From: Candidatus Bathyarchaeota archaeon
GTDB lineage: Archaea > Thermoproteota > Bathyarchaeia > 40CM-2-53-6
DNA: 51,684 nt
Assembly: GCA_005888635.1 (NCBI GenBank)
Contig: VBAW01000021.1
Location: 1 to 51,684, forward strand
Direction of reading: 5' to 3'
Part shown: positions 8,374 through 15,228 of the stretch, one piece after another
How positions within the stretch are numbered: the first letter of the stretch is position 1
Layout: each line of letters starts with the position of its first letter
Program-made: the position numbers and the translations under genes
The notes under the pieces: model-generated
What the model saw: only the letters and a program-made list of their open reading frames with translations
Told to the model about the DNA's origin: nothing
Databases searched by the model: none

Positions 8374-9145
8374 TCGATTTCACCTCCTTGCGCCTATAAT
8401 CGTCGAGGGTCTTGCGCGTCTTCTCCAAGAATGCAATGAACTCCGGTAGGACCGTCTTGCCAAGCTGACTTAGCTCGAAGGTTCCTTCCACCGGTTCATT
8501 GACAATCCCTGCTTCTGATAACGCTGTGAGGTTGTGATAGACGAGTTTGGGGTTGATTCTCGCCCGAAACTCTCTCTTGAGAGATGATTTCTGAAGCAAT
8601 GGCGCTAGCATTCTCATCCGAGTCTCGTTCACCAGTAGCTCTATGGTGCGTAGTGTTTGTTGTAGGGTCCGCTCTAGCGTGTCCTCGAACCATCCAAGCG
8701 TCTCGATCTGTAGCTTTCCGGTACCTAGGGCTCCGGGGGCCTCTTCCTCAATTAGATCTGGAGCGATCGCCTCAGGCAAGAGAATCAAGGATCGACCGTT
8801 CTGTGATTGGCTGACGAGCCGGATACTATTCCAGACCGACTCTTCTGGAAGACTAGCAGAGCAGAATACGACGATGATCTCATCTTTCTTGACTCCGCAA
8901 ACATCCGCGCGTATGGTCGAACGGTTCCCGTCTCCCTCAAGGGAAGGGTCTAGATATGCGTCGAATCCTTTGCTGAGCAGCGTCCTCGATGCTATGTATT
9001 TTTGGAAGACCTCGAGCTCCTTGTCGCTGGCTGAGTCGCCGAACTTGTTGCTGAAAGTCCCGTAGTCTAGCGCGGAACGTGGTTCAACCCTCTGCGCCGC
9101 ATCTTCGTTCGAAAGTCTTAGGTTCGTTGCGCTAACCCTCTTCTG
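8360..9145 (-). CDS. Putative winged-helix regulator with an N-terminal alpha/beta domain; no standard start codon
   Basis: The C-terminal part has a winged-helix fold like ArsR-type regulators: PKLVYHNLTALSEAGIVN as the recognition region, then FELSQLGKTVLPEF. Reading back from TTG 8788, the same frame stays open to a stop near 9146-9148 and encodes protein-like sequence such as SKGFDAYLDPSL, RADVCGVKKDEIIVVFC and SLPEESVWNSIRL. That stretch resembles a restriction-nuclease-like alpha/beta domain (weak inference). It has no ATG, GTG or TTG before 8788. Either the start is non-standard, a frameshift separates it from ATG 9102 in another frame, or translation begins at TTG 8788 and gives a 142-residue protein. 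It overlaps hsp20 by 14 bp, so a role in heat-shock control like Phr is plausible but unproven. Confidence 0.6.
   Translation of the reverse strand, partial: QKRVSATNLRLSNEDAAQRVEPRSALDYGTFSNKFGDSASDKELEVFQKYIASRTLLSKGFDAYLDPSLEGDGNRSTIRADVCGVKKDEIIVVFCSASLPEESVWNSIRLVSQSQNGRSLILLPEAIAPDLIEEEAPGALGTGKLQIETLGWFEDTLERTLQQTLRTIELLVNETRMRMLAPLLQKSSLKREFRARINPKLVYHNLTALSEAGIVNEPVEGTFELSQLGKTVLPEFIAFLEKTRKTLDDYRRKEVKSIGRQ
8381..8388 (-). promoter_or_regulatory. Strong Shine-Dalgarno for hsp20
   Basis: The minus strand reads AGGAGGTG, 7 nt before the TTG of hsp20, inside the 3' end of the regulator gene. It is the clearest ribosome binding site in the window and fixes a TTG start. Most other genes here lack one, so internal operon genes appear to use SD-led initiation while promoter-proximal genes look leaderless. 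Confidence 0.8.
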
Positions 9146-9191
9146 TTACCCAGAGTAACAGAGGGGACAGATAAATGTTACCTGAAGTAAC
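9143..9191. promoter_or_regulatory. Two palindromic operator-like sites flanking a TATA box
   Basis: Site 1 is CTGTTAC-N5-GTAACAG (9143-9161), a perfect 7-bp palindrome. Site 2 is GTTAC-N5-GTAAC (9177-9191). Their centres are 32 bp apart, about three helical turns, so they share a DNA face. A further half-site GTAAC sits at 9205-9209. On the minus strand a TATA-like ATTTATCT lies between the two sites (about 9169-9176), so a dimeric repressor bound here would cover the promoter of the regulator-hsp20 operon. The natural candidate is the winged-helix protein of that operon. Confidence 0.6.
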
Positions 9192-9210
9192 TACTTCACT
9201 GCCAGTAACA

Positions 9211-9714
9211 TTAGTAGACTGATACTCTTGTCACGCCATGGATCTTGAGAAGCTTGGGTATGATCTCGCCAGGGACGGCTTTGTCTCCAATCAAGACGAG
9301 CTTAGGCTCAGGGGTCAATTCCGGATCGTCGACCAGAGCCTGTCGAATGCTAATTCCCAGCTCCGAAAATAATTGAGAGGCTCCAGCGATGATTCCCGCT
9401 TTGTGAGGGTCTTCAACAATAATTTCCACCACACCGAGCCCCAGCTGCTTCGCGACCCCTTTCAGCGATAACCCGGCGGATCGCAGATTTGAAAAAAGCG
9501 ATCTAAGCTCTGGGTTAGTCTCTACCATTCTTATTGTCTCGTCGACGGTGCGCCTATCGACCCCCGCGGACTTTGCGATTCTCACTATGGGGACCTCGAT
9601 ATCATTCAGGTAGACCTCATTTCCTCTGAGCCCCAAACCGTTTTCAAGGAGGATGCGTACGACCCTCAACCTCTCAGGGTGTCCCTCCATCATGGCCTGT
9701 ATCTTGGTCCACAT
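9211..9714 (-). CDS. trpY: TrpY-like transcriptional regulator with HTH and ACT-type domain
   Basis: A 167-residue archaeal regulator of amino-acid metabolism. The N-terminal helix-turn-helix (about 12-65) includes VPIVRIAKSAGVDRRTVDETI. The C-terminal ACT-like domain (about 93-167) has VVEIIVEDPHKAGIIAGASQL and LVLIGDKAVPGEI. In Methanothermobacter, TrpY represses trp genes, binds TGTACA boxes and responds to tryptophan. Here the gene is divergent from trpB2 and the shared promoter has a TGTACA-type palindrome, which strengthens the call. ATG start. Autoregulation is likely, because the box lies between its TATA-like element and its start. Confidence 0.82.
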   Translation of the reverse strand: MWTKIQAMMEGHPERLRVVRILLENGLGLRGNEVYLNDIEVPIVRIAKSAGVDRRTVDETIRMVETNPELRSLFSNLRSAGLSLKGVAKQLGLGVVEIIVEDPHKAGIIAGASQLFSELGISIRQALVDDPELTPEPKLVLIGDKAVPGEIIPKLLKIHGVTRVSVY

Positions 9715-9731
9715 TATTCGCTAAACGCTCT

Positions 9732-9747
9732 TGTACAGAACTGTACT
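9732..9747. promoter_or_regulatory. TRP-box-like palindrome between trpY and trpB2
   Basis: TGTACA (9732-9737) is followed after 4 nt by TGTACT. GTACAG-AA-CTGTAC (9733-9746) is a perfect 6-bp palindrome. TGTACA is the known TRP-box consensus for TrpY. An AT-rich TATA-like element, GCTTAAAATG (9753-9762), lies on the trpB2 side. The box therefore sits just upstream of the trpB2 TATA box and in the core promoter of trpY. Confidence 0.7.
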
Positions 9748-9793
9748 GGTAAGCTTAAAATGTTACCTGGATGAACATACATAGACGCTTCAT

Positions 9794-11155
9794 TTGCAGA
9801 CGCTCGCCACAAGGGACATCACGAGGATTAGTCTCTCTCAGGAAGAAATTCCGACTCGCTGGTACAATATTCAGGCAGATCTTACCGAGCCCCTACCTCC
9901 ACCACTCGACCCCGGGACCAGACAACCCGTCAATCCCGCCTCCTTGGAGAGAATCTTCGCAAAAGAACTGATTCGCCAAGAAATCAGCTCCGAACAGACC
10001 ATCACCATCCCGGAAACGGTTCTGGACGCCTATATCCGTATAGGAAGACCAACACCCCTAGTACGCGCGAGGAGACTTGAGAAATTTCTCAAAACCCCTG
10101 CCAAGATCTTCTACAAAGCCGAATATCTTAGCCCTACAGGAAGCCACAAGCCCAACACTGCCCTGGCTCAAGCCTATTACAACAGTCAGCAAGGGACTCA
10201 GAGATTAGTTACCGAATCCGGGGCCGGTCAGTGGGGATCAGCACTCGCACTCGCCTCCTCCATCTTCAACCTAAAGTGTCGGGTCTACATGGTCCGAGTC
10301 AGCTACGACCAGAAGCCCGGGCGAAGAACGATGATGGAAACGTATGGCGCAGAAGTCTTACCTTCACCCAGCAAGGAAACAAAATTCGGAAAATCCCTCC
10401 TCGACCAGAATCAAGACCATCCTGGAACACTTGGAATAGCCATCAGCGAAGCGTTGGAGGACACTGTGACTCACGAAGACTCTCGGTATTGTCTGGGCTC
10501 GGTATTGAACCACGTCCTATTGCACCAATCGATCATCGGACTTGAGGCCAAGAAACAGTTCGAAAGCATCGACATCAAGCCGGACATCATCGCAGGATGC
10601 ATCGGAGGAGGATCGAACTTCGCCGGGTTCGCCTATCCTTTCATATCAGACAAGCTGAGAGGCAAATCTGACACAGAGTTTGTCGCCTGCGAACCAAAGG
10701 CCGTGCCCTCAACAACACGAGGAACATACACCTACGACTTTGGGGACACGGCAGAAATGACTCCACTCCTGAAGATGTACACGGTCGGCCACAAGTATGT
10801 CTCACCGCCCATCCACTCTGGAGGCCTCCGATATCACGGAAAAGCACCTTCACTCTGCTACCTCATCAACAAGGGACACGTGAGGTCCGTAGCCTATCAC
10901 CAGACGGAGGTGTTCCAAGCGGCGAGAACGTTCGCCCAAACTGAGGGTATGATCCCCGCCCCGGAGACTGCGCATTGCATCAAATACGTCATTGACGAAG
11001 CAATAAGATGCAAGGAATCAAACGAACAAAAAGTCATAGCCTTCAACAATTGCGGACACGGTCTCTTGGACCTCAAAGCATACGAAGACTTTCAAGCAGG
11101 CAGACTTGTGGACTACGAACCTGCCAGAATTCAAGTCGAATCCTACGTACAATGA
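9794..11155 (+). CDS. trpB2: Tryptophan synthase beta chain, TrpB2 type
   Basis: A 453-residue PLP enzyme that condenses indole (or an activated serine/phosphoserine donor) to tryptophan. The PLP lysine is Lys119 in [13 protein letters not shown]. The phosphate-binding [11 protein letters not shown] loop and the C-terminal [10 protein letters not shown] are present. The long N-terminus ([26 protein letters not shown]) is typical of TrpB2, which does not pair with the usual TrpA. TTG start, about 37 bp after the TATA-like element; the nearby ATG 9771 is in another frame. No other trp gene is present. Expression is probably controlled by the divergent trpY. Confidence 0.94.
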   Translation: MQTLATRDITRISLSQEEIPTRWYNIQADLTEPLPPPLDPGTRQPVNPASLERIFAKELIRQEISSEQTITIPETVLDAYIRIGRPTPLVRARRLEKFLKTPAKIFYKAEYLSPTGSHKPNTALAQAYYNSQQGTQRLVTESGAGQWGSALALASSIFNLKCRVYMVRVSYDQKPGRRTMMETYGAEVLPSPSKETKFGKSLLDQNQDHPGTLGIAISEALEDTVTHEDSRYCLGSVLNHVLLHQSIIGLEAKKQFESIDIKPDIIAGCIGGGSNFAGFAYPFISDKLRGKSDTEFVACEPKAVPSTTRGTYTYDFGDTAEMTPLLKMYTVGHKYVSPPIHSGGLRYHGKAPSLCYLINKGHVRSVAYHQTEVFQAARTFAQTEGMIPAPETAHCIKYVIDEAIRCKESNEQKVIAFNNCGHGLLDLKAYEDFQAGRLVDYEPARIQVESYVQ

Positions 11156-11471
11156 GCGACAGTTCCAGGACAGAGTCGTTCAGCTGATCTCGACCGAGAG
11201 GCGTCCTGAGGAAGCGCTTGAACTCCTCTCCAAACACTATCGCGTTGACATGCCTGCTCTTAGAATCGGACTTCCCCGCGGGGAGAAAAGAGCGTTAGGC
11301 TGCTATGTTCATCGAGAAAAGACCATCTACATATCGAGCCAAGAGTATCTCTACGACCCTTACGTGCTGATTCACGAATTCTACCACCACTTGAGAAATG
11401 TCGGAGGGAAACACCGCGGCACGGAAAGACACGCAAAAGAGTTCGCGCTGTCCTTTCTCAGGACAACGTAA
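11106..11471 (+). CDS. Small zinc metallopeptidase-like protein (HExxH)
   Basis: About 105-121 residues. The second half reads [32 protein letters not shown], with HEFYH as the HExxH zinc motif and a possible downstream ligand in RHAKEFA. It resembles small archaeal ImmA/IrrE- or SprT-like stand-alone peptidases; the substrate is unknown. The in-frame GTG overlaps trpB2 by 50 nt. An ATGA start-stop overlap with trpB2 exists at 11152 but in another frame that stops after 11 codons, so a one-base error near 11160 would give a more normal gene. Probably co-transcribed with trpB2. Confidence 0.72.
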   Translation: MWTTNLPEFKSNPTYNERQFQDRVVQLISTERRPEEALELLSKHYRVDMPALRIGLPRGEKRALGCYVHREKTIYISSQEYLYDPYVLIHEFYHHLRNVGGKHRGTERHAKEFALSFLRTT

Positions 11472-11523
11472 GCCTAGCTTTCCCTATAGACTAAAGATGC
11501 GCGCTGGCTAGTGGTTTTCCGCT

Positions 11524-11733
11524 TCAGGTCCAAAGTGTGTTGGGCAGCGTTTTCTCCGGAATATGCGCGATATGCTTGGTCGCGTAGACTTCGCCACAGT
11601 GCGGGCAGCGCAGGCTGCGCCGCCACATTCTGTAGACCAGCCTTAACGCGATGTAACTCATGAGAAAGACGATGACTCCGAAAACCGCGGCGTCAGCGTT
11701 GATGATGAAAATGAAATAGTGGAAGTCGACCAT
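11524..11733 (-). CDS. Small membrane protein with a CxxC knuckle
   Basis: 69 residues. One or two membrane segments (about 5-32, FHYFIFIINADAAVFGVIVFLM) are followed by a basic stretch RLVYRMWRRSLR and CPHCGEVYATKH. The CxxC with His residues nearby suggests a metal-binding turn on the cytoplasmic side (positive-inside rule). ATG start. I do not recognise a family. It converges on the metallopeptidase gene with about 50 bp between them. Confidence 0.5.
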   Translation of the reverse strand: MVDFHYFIFIINADAAVFGVIVFLMSYIALRLVYRMWRRSLRCPHCGEVYATKHIAHIPEKTLPNTLWT

Positions 11734-11902
11734 TTGTTAGGCGTCCCCCGGGCCGGCATGAGAATGCTGTGGATATCCGTGTGGACTCTGTCTGGAATCC
11801 ATAGGCTATATTGGCCCGCAGGTGGTATAAACCTACCTCGGATAGAAAATGCACAATTCTTCTATCGTTCATCGCGTGGTTCTGAAAAACGGAAAGAAAA
11901 GC

Positions 11903-12094
11903 TTACGGTAGGTTGCTTGGAGTTGCAGCCTGTTGGGGCTGAAGAATCTCATCCGCGTGAGTGATCTTGACCAGACCCTTCAACAACAATCTATTCGTCA
12001 TCTTCGCGCAGATGTCACAGTCTTTGCCAGGACAATAGCCCTTCAGGAAATTCTCGCACTTCCACCGATAATTTTCGATCTCCACTGTGGACAT
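11903..12094 (-). CDS. Small Cys-rich protein, possible zinc-binding
   Basis: 63 residues with four close cysteines in KCENFLKGYCPGKDCDIC (C-x7-C-x4-C-x2-C), which could bind zinc or an Fe-S centre. The rest, LLLKGLVKITHADEIL, looks folded, and the tail is Gln/Ala/Pro-rich. ATG start. The family is unknown to me. Support is the Cys spacing and coding-like composition; it could be spurious. Confidence 0.45.
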   Translation of the reverse strand: MSTVEIENYRWKCENFLKGYCPGKDCDICAKMTNRLLLKGLVKITHADEILQPQQAATPSNLP

Positions 12095-12178
12095 AAAATA
12101 GAGCCTTTCTTCGCATTCTCCCTTTCCCCAAATCGACTAAAGCCTCCCGTAACTAGCCCGCAAAATTCCCAGTAACAA

Positions 12179-13339
12179 TCATGACGACCGTCGGCTCCTC
12201 TCCCTGTAGATCTCTCGTTGAATCAAGAATCGCATGATCTCGCTCGTCCCCCCGCCAATCATCATGAATCTAGCGTCACGGAAGTAGCGCTCGATCGGTA
12301 GATCCTTAGTGTACCCAATTCCTCCATGAGCCTGCAATGCTTGGTGGGTTATTTCGAAAGCTGACTCAGTGGCAAAGAGCTTCGCGGTGGCGCCTTCGAG
12401 TCTTGCTAGTTTTCCTTCATCGAGCAGCCGGGCCGCCTTGACGATGAGCAAGCGGGACGCTTCAAGCTTAACGAGCATGTCTGACAGTTTGAAACTGACC
12501 CCTTCGAACTCCTTGATTGGCCGGCCAAACTGCTGTCTCTTTGACGAATAGTCTACGGCTGACTCAAAGGCTGACCGAGCGATCCCCAGCACTCCCGCCG
12601 CGACCGCGGGGCGTTCCCGATCAAGCTCATCAAGCAGTATCGGGAATCCTCGGTGAAGCCCCCCAACCACATTTTCTTGAGGAACTCTTACGTTGCGAAA
12701 TCTGAGGTGGACGACGTTTGCGCCGTGCATCCCAAGGAGACCATACGTCTTCACCACTTGTACACCTTCGGATTCCCTCGGGACAACAATGGCGCTGACT
12801 CCAGACTTGGGAGGCTTCCTAGGCTCAGTGACGACGAAGACGAAGAGGAAATCGGCAACTCCACCATTTGTGATGAAACGCTTCTCACCGTTGAGAACGA
12901 AATCCTGCCCTCGACGTTCTGCGTGCGTCTTGATAGAGGCCGCGTCTGACCCCGCTCCCGGCTCGGTTAGGGCAAGCGCCCCAACCTTCTCCCCCGCAAG
13001 CACAGGACTGAGAAACCTCTGTTTCTGCGGCCTACTTGCAAAGTAGGCAAGTGGCGCAGCGTACAATGCCCCTGAAGCCAAGCGGGCCATTTCTGTAGCC
13101 GCGCTTACGGCTGAGATCTCCTCGGCTACAATGACTTCAAAGCTCCACCCTAGTCCATGCCCTCCATCACTCTTCGAAAAGGCAACACCGAGAAGCTGTT
13201 GCTCTCCCAGTTTCCGAAGTATATCCCGGGGAAACCATCCCTCTTCGACTTTCTCAGCTAGGGGAGCAACATGCTCCGTTGTGAAGCGCTGAACTTTCTT
13301 TCTGAATCTGGCTTCAGGATTTGATTCGAAAAGGTCCAT
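12179..13339 (-). CDS. Acyl-CoA dehydrogenase
   Basis: A 386-residue FAD enzyme that introduces an alpha-beta double bond in acyl-CoA. N-terminal helical domain; middle beta domain with ALTEPGAGSDAASIKT and GEKRFITNGGVADFLFVF; C-terminal helical domain with QQFGRPIKEF, LQAHGGIGYTKDLPIERYFRDAR and GGGTSEIMR. The place of the catalytic Glu in medium-chain enzymes is Gly (GGGTSEIM). ELDRERPAVA keeps the Glu used as base by isovaleryl- and long-chain enzymes, so that type of active site is likely. Substrate unknown; it may serve branched-chain amino-acid or fatty-acid breakdown. HMG-CoA synthase lies 60 bp upstream on the same strand. Confidence 0.92.
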   Translation of the reverse strand: MDLFESNPEARFRKKVQRFTTEHVAPLAEKVEEGWFPRDILRKLGEQQLLGVAFSKSDGGHGLGWSFEVIVAEEISAVSAATEMARLASGALYAAPLAYFASRPQKQRFLSPVLAGEKVGALALTEPGAGSDAASIKTHAERRGQDFVLNGEKRFITNGGVADFLFVFVVTEPRKPPKSGVSAIVVPRESEGVQVVKTYGLLGMHGANVVHLRFRNVRVPQENVVGGLHRGFPILLDELDRERPAVAAGVLGIARSAFESAVDYSSKRQQFGRPIKEFEGVSFKLSDMLVKLEASRLLIVKAARLLDEGKLARLEGATAKLFATESAFEITHQALQAHGGIGYTKDLPIERYFRDARFMMIGGGTSEIMRFLIQREIYRERSRRSS

Positions 13340-13399
13340 GCTACGAGACCGGAGGTCTGGCTGAGACTAATAGTGGCGACCCTATTGCCTCAAAACCTG

Positions 13400-14983
13400 C
13401 TAAGCGTATTGCGTGGGCGCGATTACTAGAGGCTTTGGCCGTGCGATCAGCGCCAAGGTCTCTTGGAAGACAGGCCGGTATGCGATCCCGTACATGATTA
13501 GGCCATCCTTTCCCTCGTAGTCGAGTCTCCGCAGGACGCCCTCAAGCTTGACACCGGGTTTCAAGTCCTGAAGCTTTGCGTCGACAAACAACACTTTGTT
13601 CTGGTCGAGTAGCTCGAAGTTTGATGTGAATCTCTTCTTGAGAGGTAGCTTGGATACGCTCGTCAACCGAGCGATGAGCGGGTATCGCTTCACCTCCATC
13701 TTCCCCGTGCATTCTGAATCAAGACATTTCTCTCTGGCAGGGAAGTAGATCCGTTCGCATCCATAGCATAGACTGAGAGTGAAGGATTTGCCGTTTACCG
13801 GCTCTACATCCCCAACGAGTCTTGGGATCTCAAGTCTTTGCTTTATTCTATGCAGACGAGCCCTGATCAGGTCCTGGTAGGTTTCTATCTTTATCGTCGT
13901 CTTCCTCTTGACATATTCCTCCACAGTTGGTGTCCGCCCCCTCTTTTCTTCTATACCATCTTGGACCTCGAACCAAGTTGCGTTGGAATATGCTCCAGAG
14001 CCGTAGGAGACTGCTAGAACCTGATCTCCGGGCTTGGAATTGTCGAAAACGGATGCCAGAGATATGAGTGTCGAAGCCGCATAAGTGTTGCCTGTGTCCA
14101 AGACCTTAAGCCAAGGCTTGACTTTCTTCTCGATATCCTGCTCGGTAAGCCTCATTCTTTCGGCGATGGATTCATCCTCCACGTAAGGAATCTTGTCCTC
14201 GGTCAGAGCTGCGCATGTCTTCATGGGCAGGTATCCAGAGGGTTGATGGAAGGTTATTGCATCGAATTCTGATAGAGAAAGATCAGGATGCTTACGGAAG
14301 AGATTGGCGATGGCACCGATGACATGCGACTTGTAGGCTTCTACGGTGGTGCGGCCGAAATGCGACGGTACTGCCGCCTGGTCGCGCCTCCAAAAGTCCA
14401 TAAACAGACTTGAAAACGGCGCGATATCTTCGATTGTTGCGATCAGATCCGTCCGGCCAAGAACGAAGGCTCCGGCACCCGCCCCGCAAGAATATTCTAG
14501 AGGGTCGCCTCTCTCTGCTTGTGCCACGTCTGCACCTATCGCTAGGCCGTACTTGATGCGACCGCTACGAATCTCTGAATCTATGAAGCCGACTCCCTGC
14601 ATGCCTGAATTGCACGCTCCCTCAAGATCGGCGACGAAGACATTCTGTCCCATTCCGATGAATGAGGCGACGTGACGTGCGATCGTTCCAACCGCATACG
14701 GTTTCGATTCGGAGCCTGCCGTGACGGTTCCAATCTCATCCGGGGATATGCCCGCCATTCTAACCGCGTTCTCAGCCGCCTCCGTGGCGATTGTAATCGT
14801 ATCCTCAGTGTGACCCGCGAGAGCTTTCTCTCTGAGAAGAAGCCCGTGTCTAACCTTCTCGAGGACTCTTTCCAGCTCTTTGCCTCGCTTTCTCTCCCGT
14901 TCTCTTACAATCTTCTCGGTCTCGATCCGTTCCCATGGAATGTATACGCCATAGCCGACAATCCCTACATCTCTATGACTCAT
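13400..14983 (-). CDS. HMG-CoA synthase fused to a C-terminal DUF35 zinc-ribbon/OB domain
   Basis: 527 residues. The thiolase-fold part (1-345) makes HMG-CoA from acetoacetyl-CoA and acetyl-CoA for mevalonate and archaeal lipids. Catalytic residues are readable: Glu92 (GSESKPYAV), Cys124 (EGACNSGMQG) and His246 (TFHQPSGYLP). From about 395 a DUF35 domain follows: zinc ribbon Cys406/409/420/425 (CYGCERIYFPAREKC) and an OB fold. In most archaea HMG-CoA synthase is about 350 residues and DUF35 is a separate subunit that joins it to the acetoacetyl-CoA thiolase. Here the two are one chain, and no thiolase gene is in the window. ATG start; TATA-like CTTAAATA about 58 bp upstream. Confidence 0.9.
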   Translation of the reverse strand: MSHRDVGIVGYGVYIPWERIETEKIVRERERKRGKELERVLEKVRHGLLLREKALAGHTEDTITIATEAAENAVRMAGISPDEIGTVTAGSESKPYAVGTIARHVASFIGMGQNVFVADLEGACNSGMQGVGFIDSEIRSGRIKYGLAIGADVAQAERGDPLEYSCGAGAGAFVLGRTDLIATIEDIAPFSSLFMDFWRRDQAAVPSHFGRTTVEAYKSHVIGAIANLFRKHPDLSLSEFDAITFHQPSGYLPMKTCAALTEDKIPYVEDESIAERMRLTEQDIEKKVKPWLKVLDTGNTYAASTLISLASVFDNSKPGDQVLAVSYGSGAYSNATWFEVQDGIEEKRGRTPTVEEYVKRKTTIKIETYQDLIRARLHRIKQRLEIPRLVGDVEPVNGKSFTLSLCYGCERIYFPAREKCLDSECTGKMEVKRYPLIARLTSVSKLPLKKRFTSNFELLDQNKVLFVDAKLQDLKPGVKLEGVLRRLDYEGKDGLIMYGIAYRPVFQETLALIARPKPLVIAPTQYA

Positions 14984-15037
14984 CCGTGATCCCCCAAAAA
15001 CCGATCTTCTATGAACGGCGACTCTCGCGAATCACCA

Positions 15038-15044
15038 TATTTAA
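15038..15044 (+). promoter_or_regulatory. TATA-like box shared by HMG-CoA synthase and a possible small ORF
   Basis: CATATTTAAGG reads as a TATA element on both strands. Toward the plus strand its centre is 26 bp before ATG 15067, ideal leaderless spacing. Toward the minus strand it is about 58 bp before the HMG-CoA synthase ATG, giving a leader of about 30 nt. Confidence 0.45.
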
Positions 15045-15066
15045 GGCTAGCCGGACTGCAGTCTTG

Positions 15067-15162
15067 ATGCAACGCTGTCAAGCGATTGGCCTCTTGACCG
15101 ATGTCAAGAGAAGTGTCGAAGAAGCGAATCTGCAATTGCCTATGGAACTTCGCTCCAATTGA
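15067..15162 (+). CDS. Possible 31-codon leaderless small ORF
   Basis: Reads MQRCQAIGLLTDVKRSVEEA and on to LRSN. It begins exactly where a leaderless transcript from the 15041 TATA element should start, and it ends about 65 bp before the M6 peptidase gene. No family is recognised. It could instead be the 5' leader of the peptidase mRNA. Confidence 0.25.
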   Translation: MQRCQAIGLLTDVKRSVEEANLQLPMELRSN

Positions 15163-15228
15163 ACCAGTTACAGACGGCTTTTGCGGTCCAAGAGCAAGCG
15201 AGAAGCGGAAATCGCTCCAGGACGGTAG

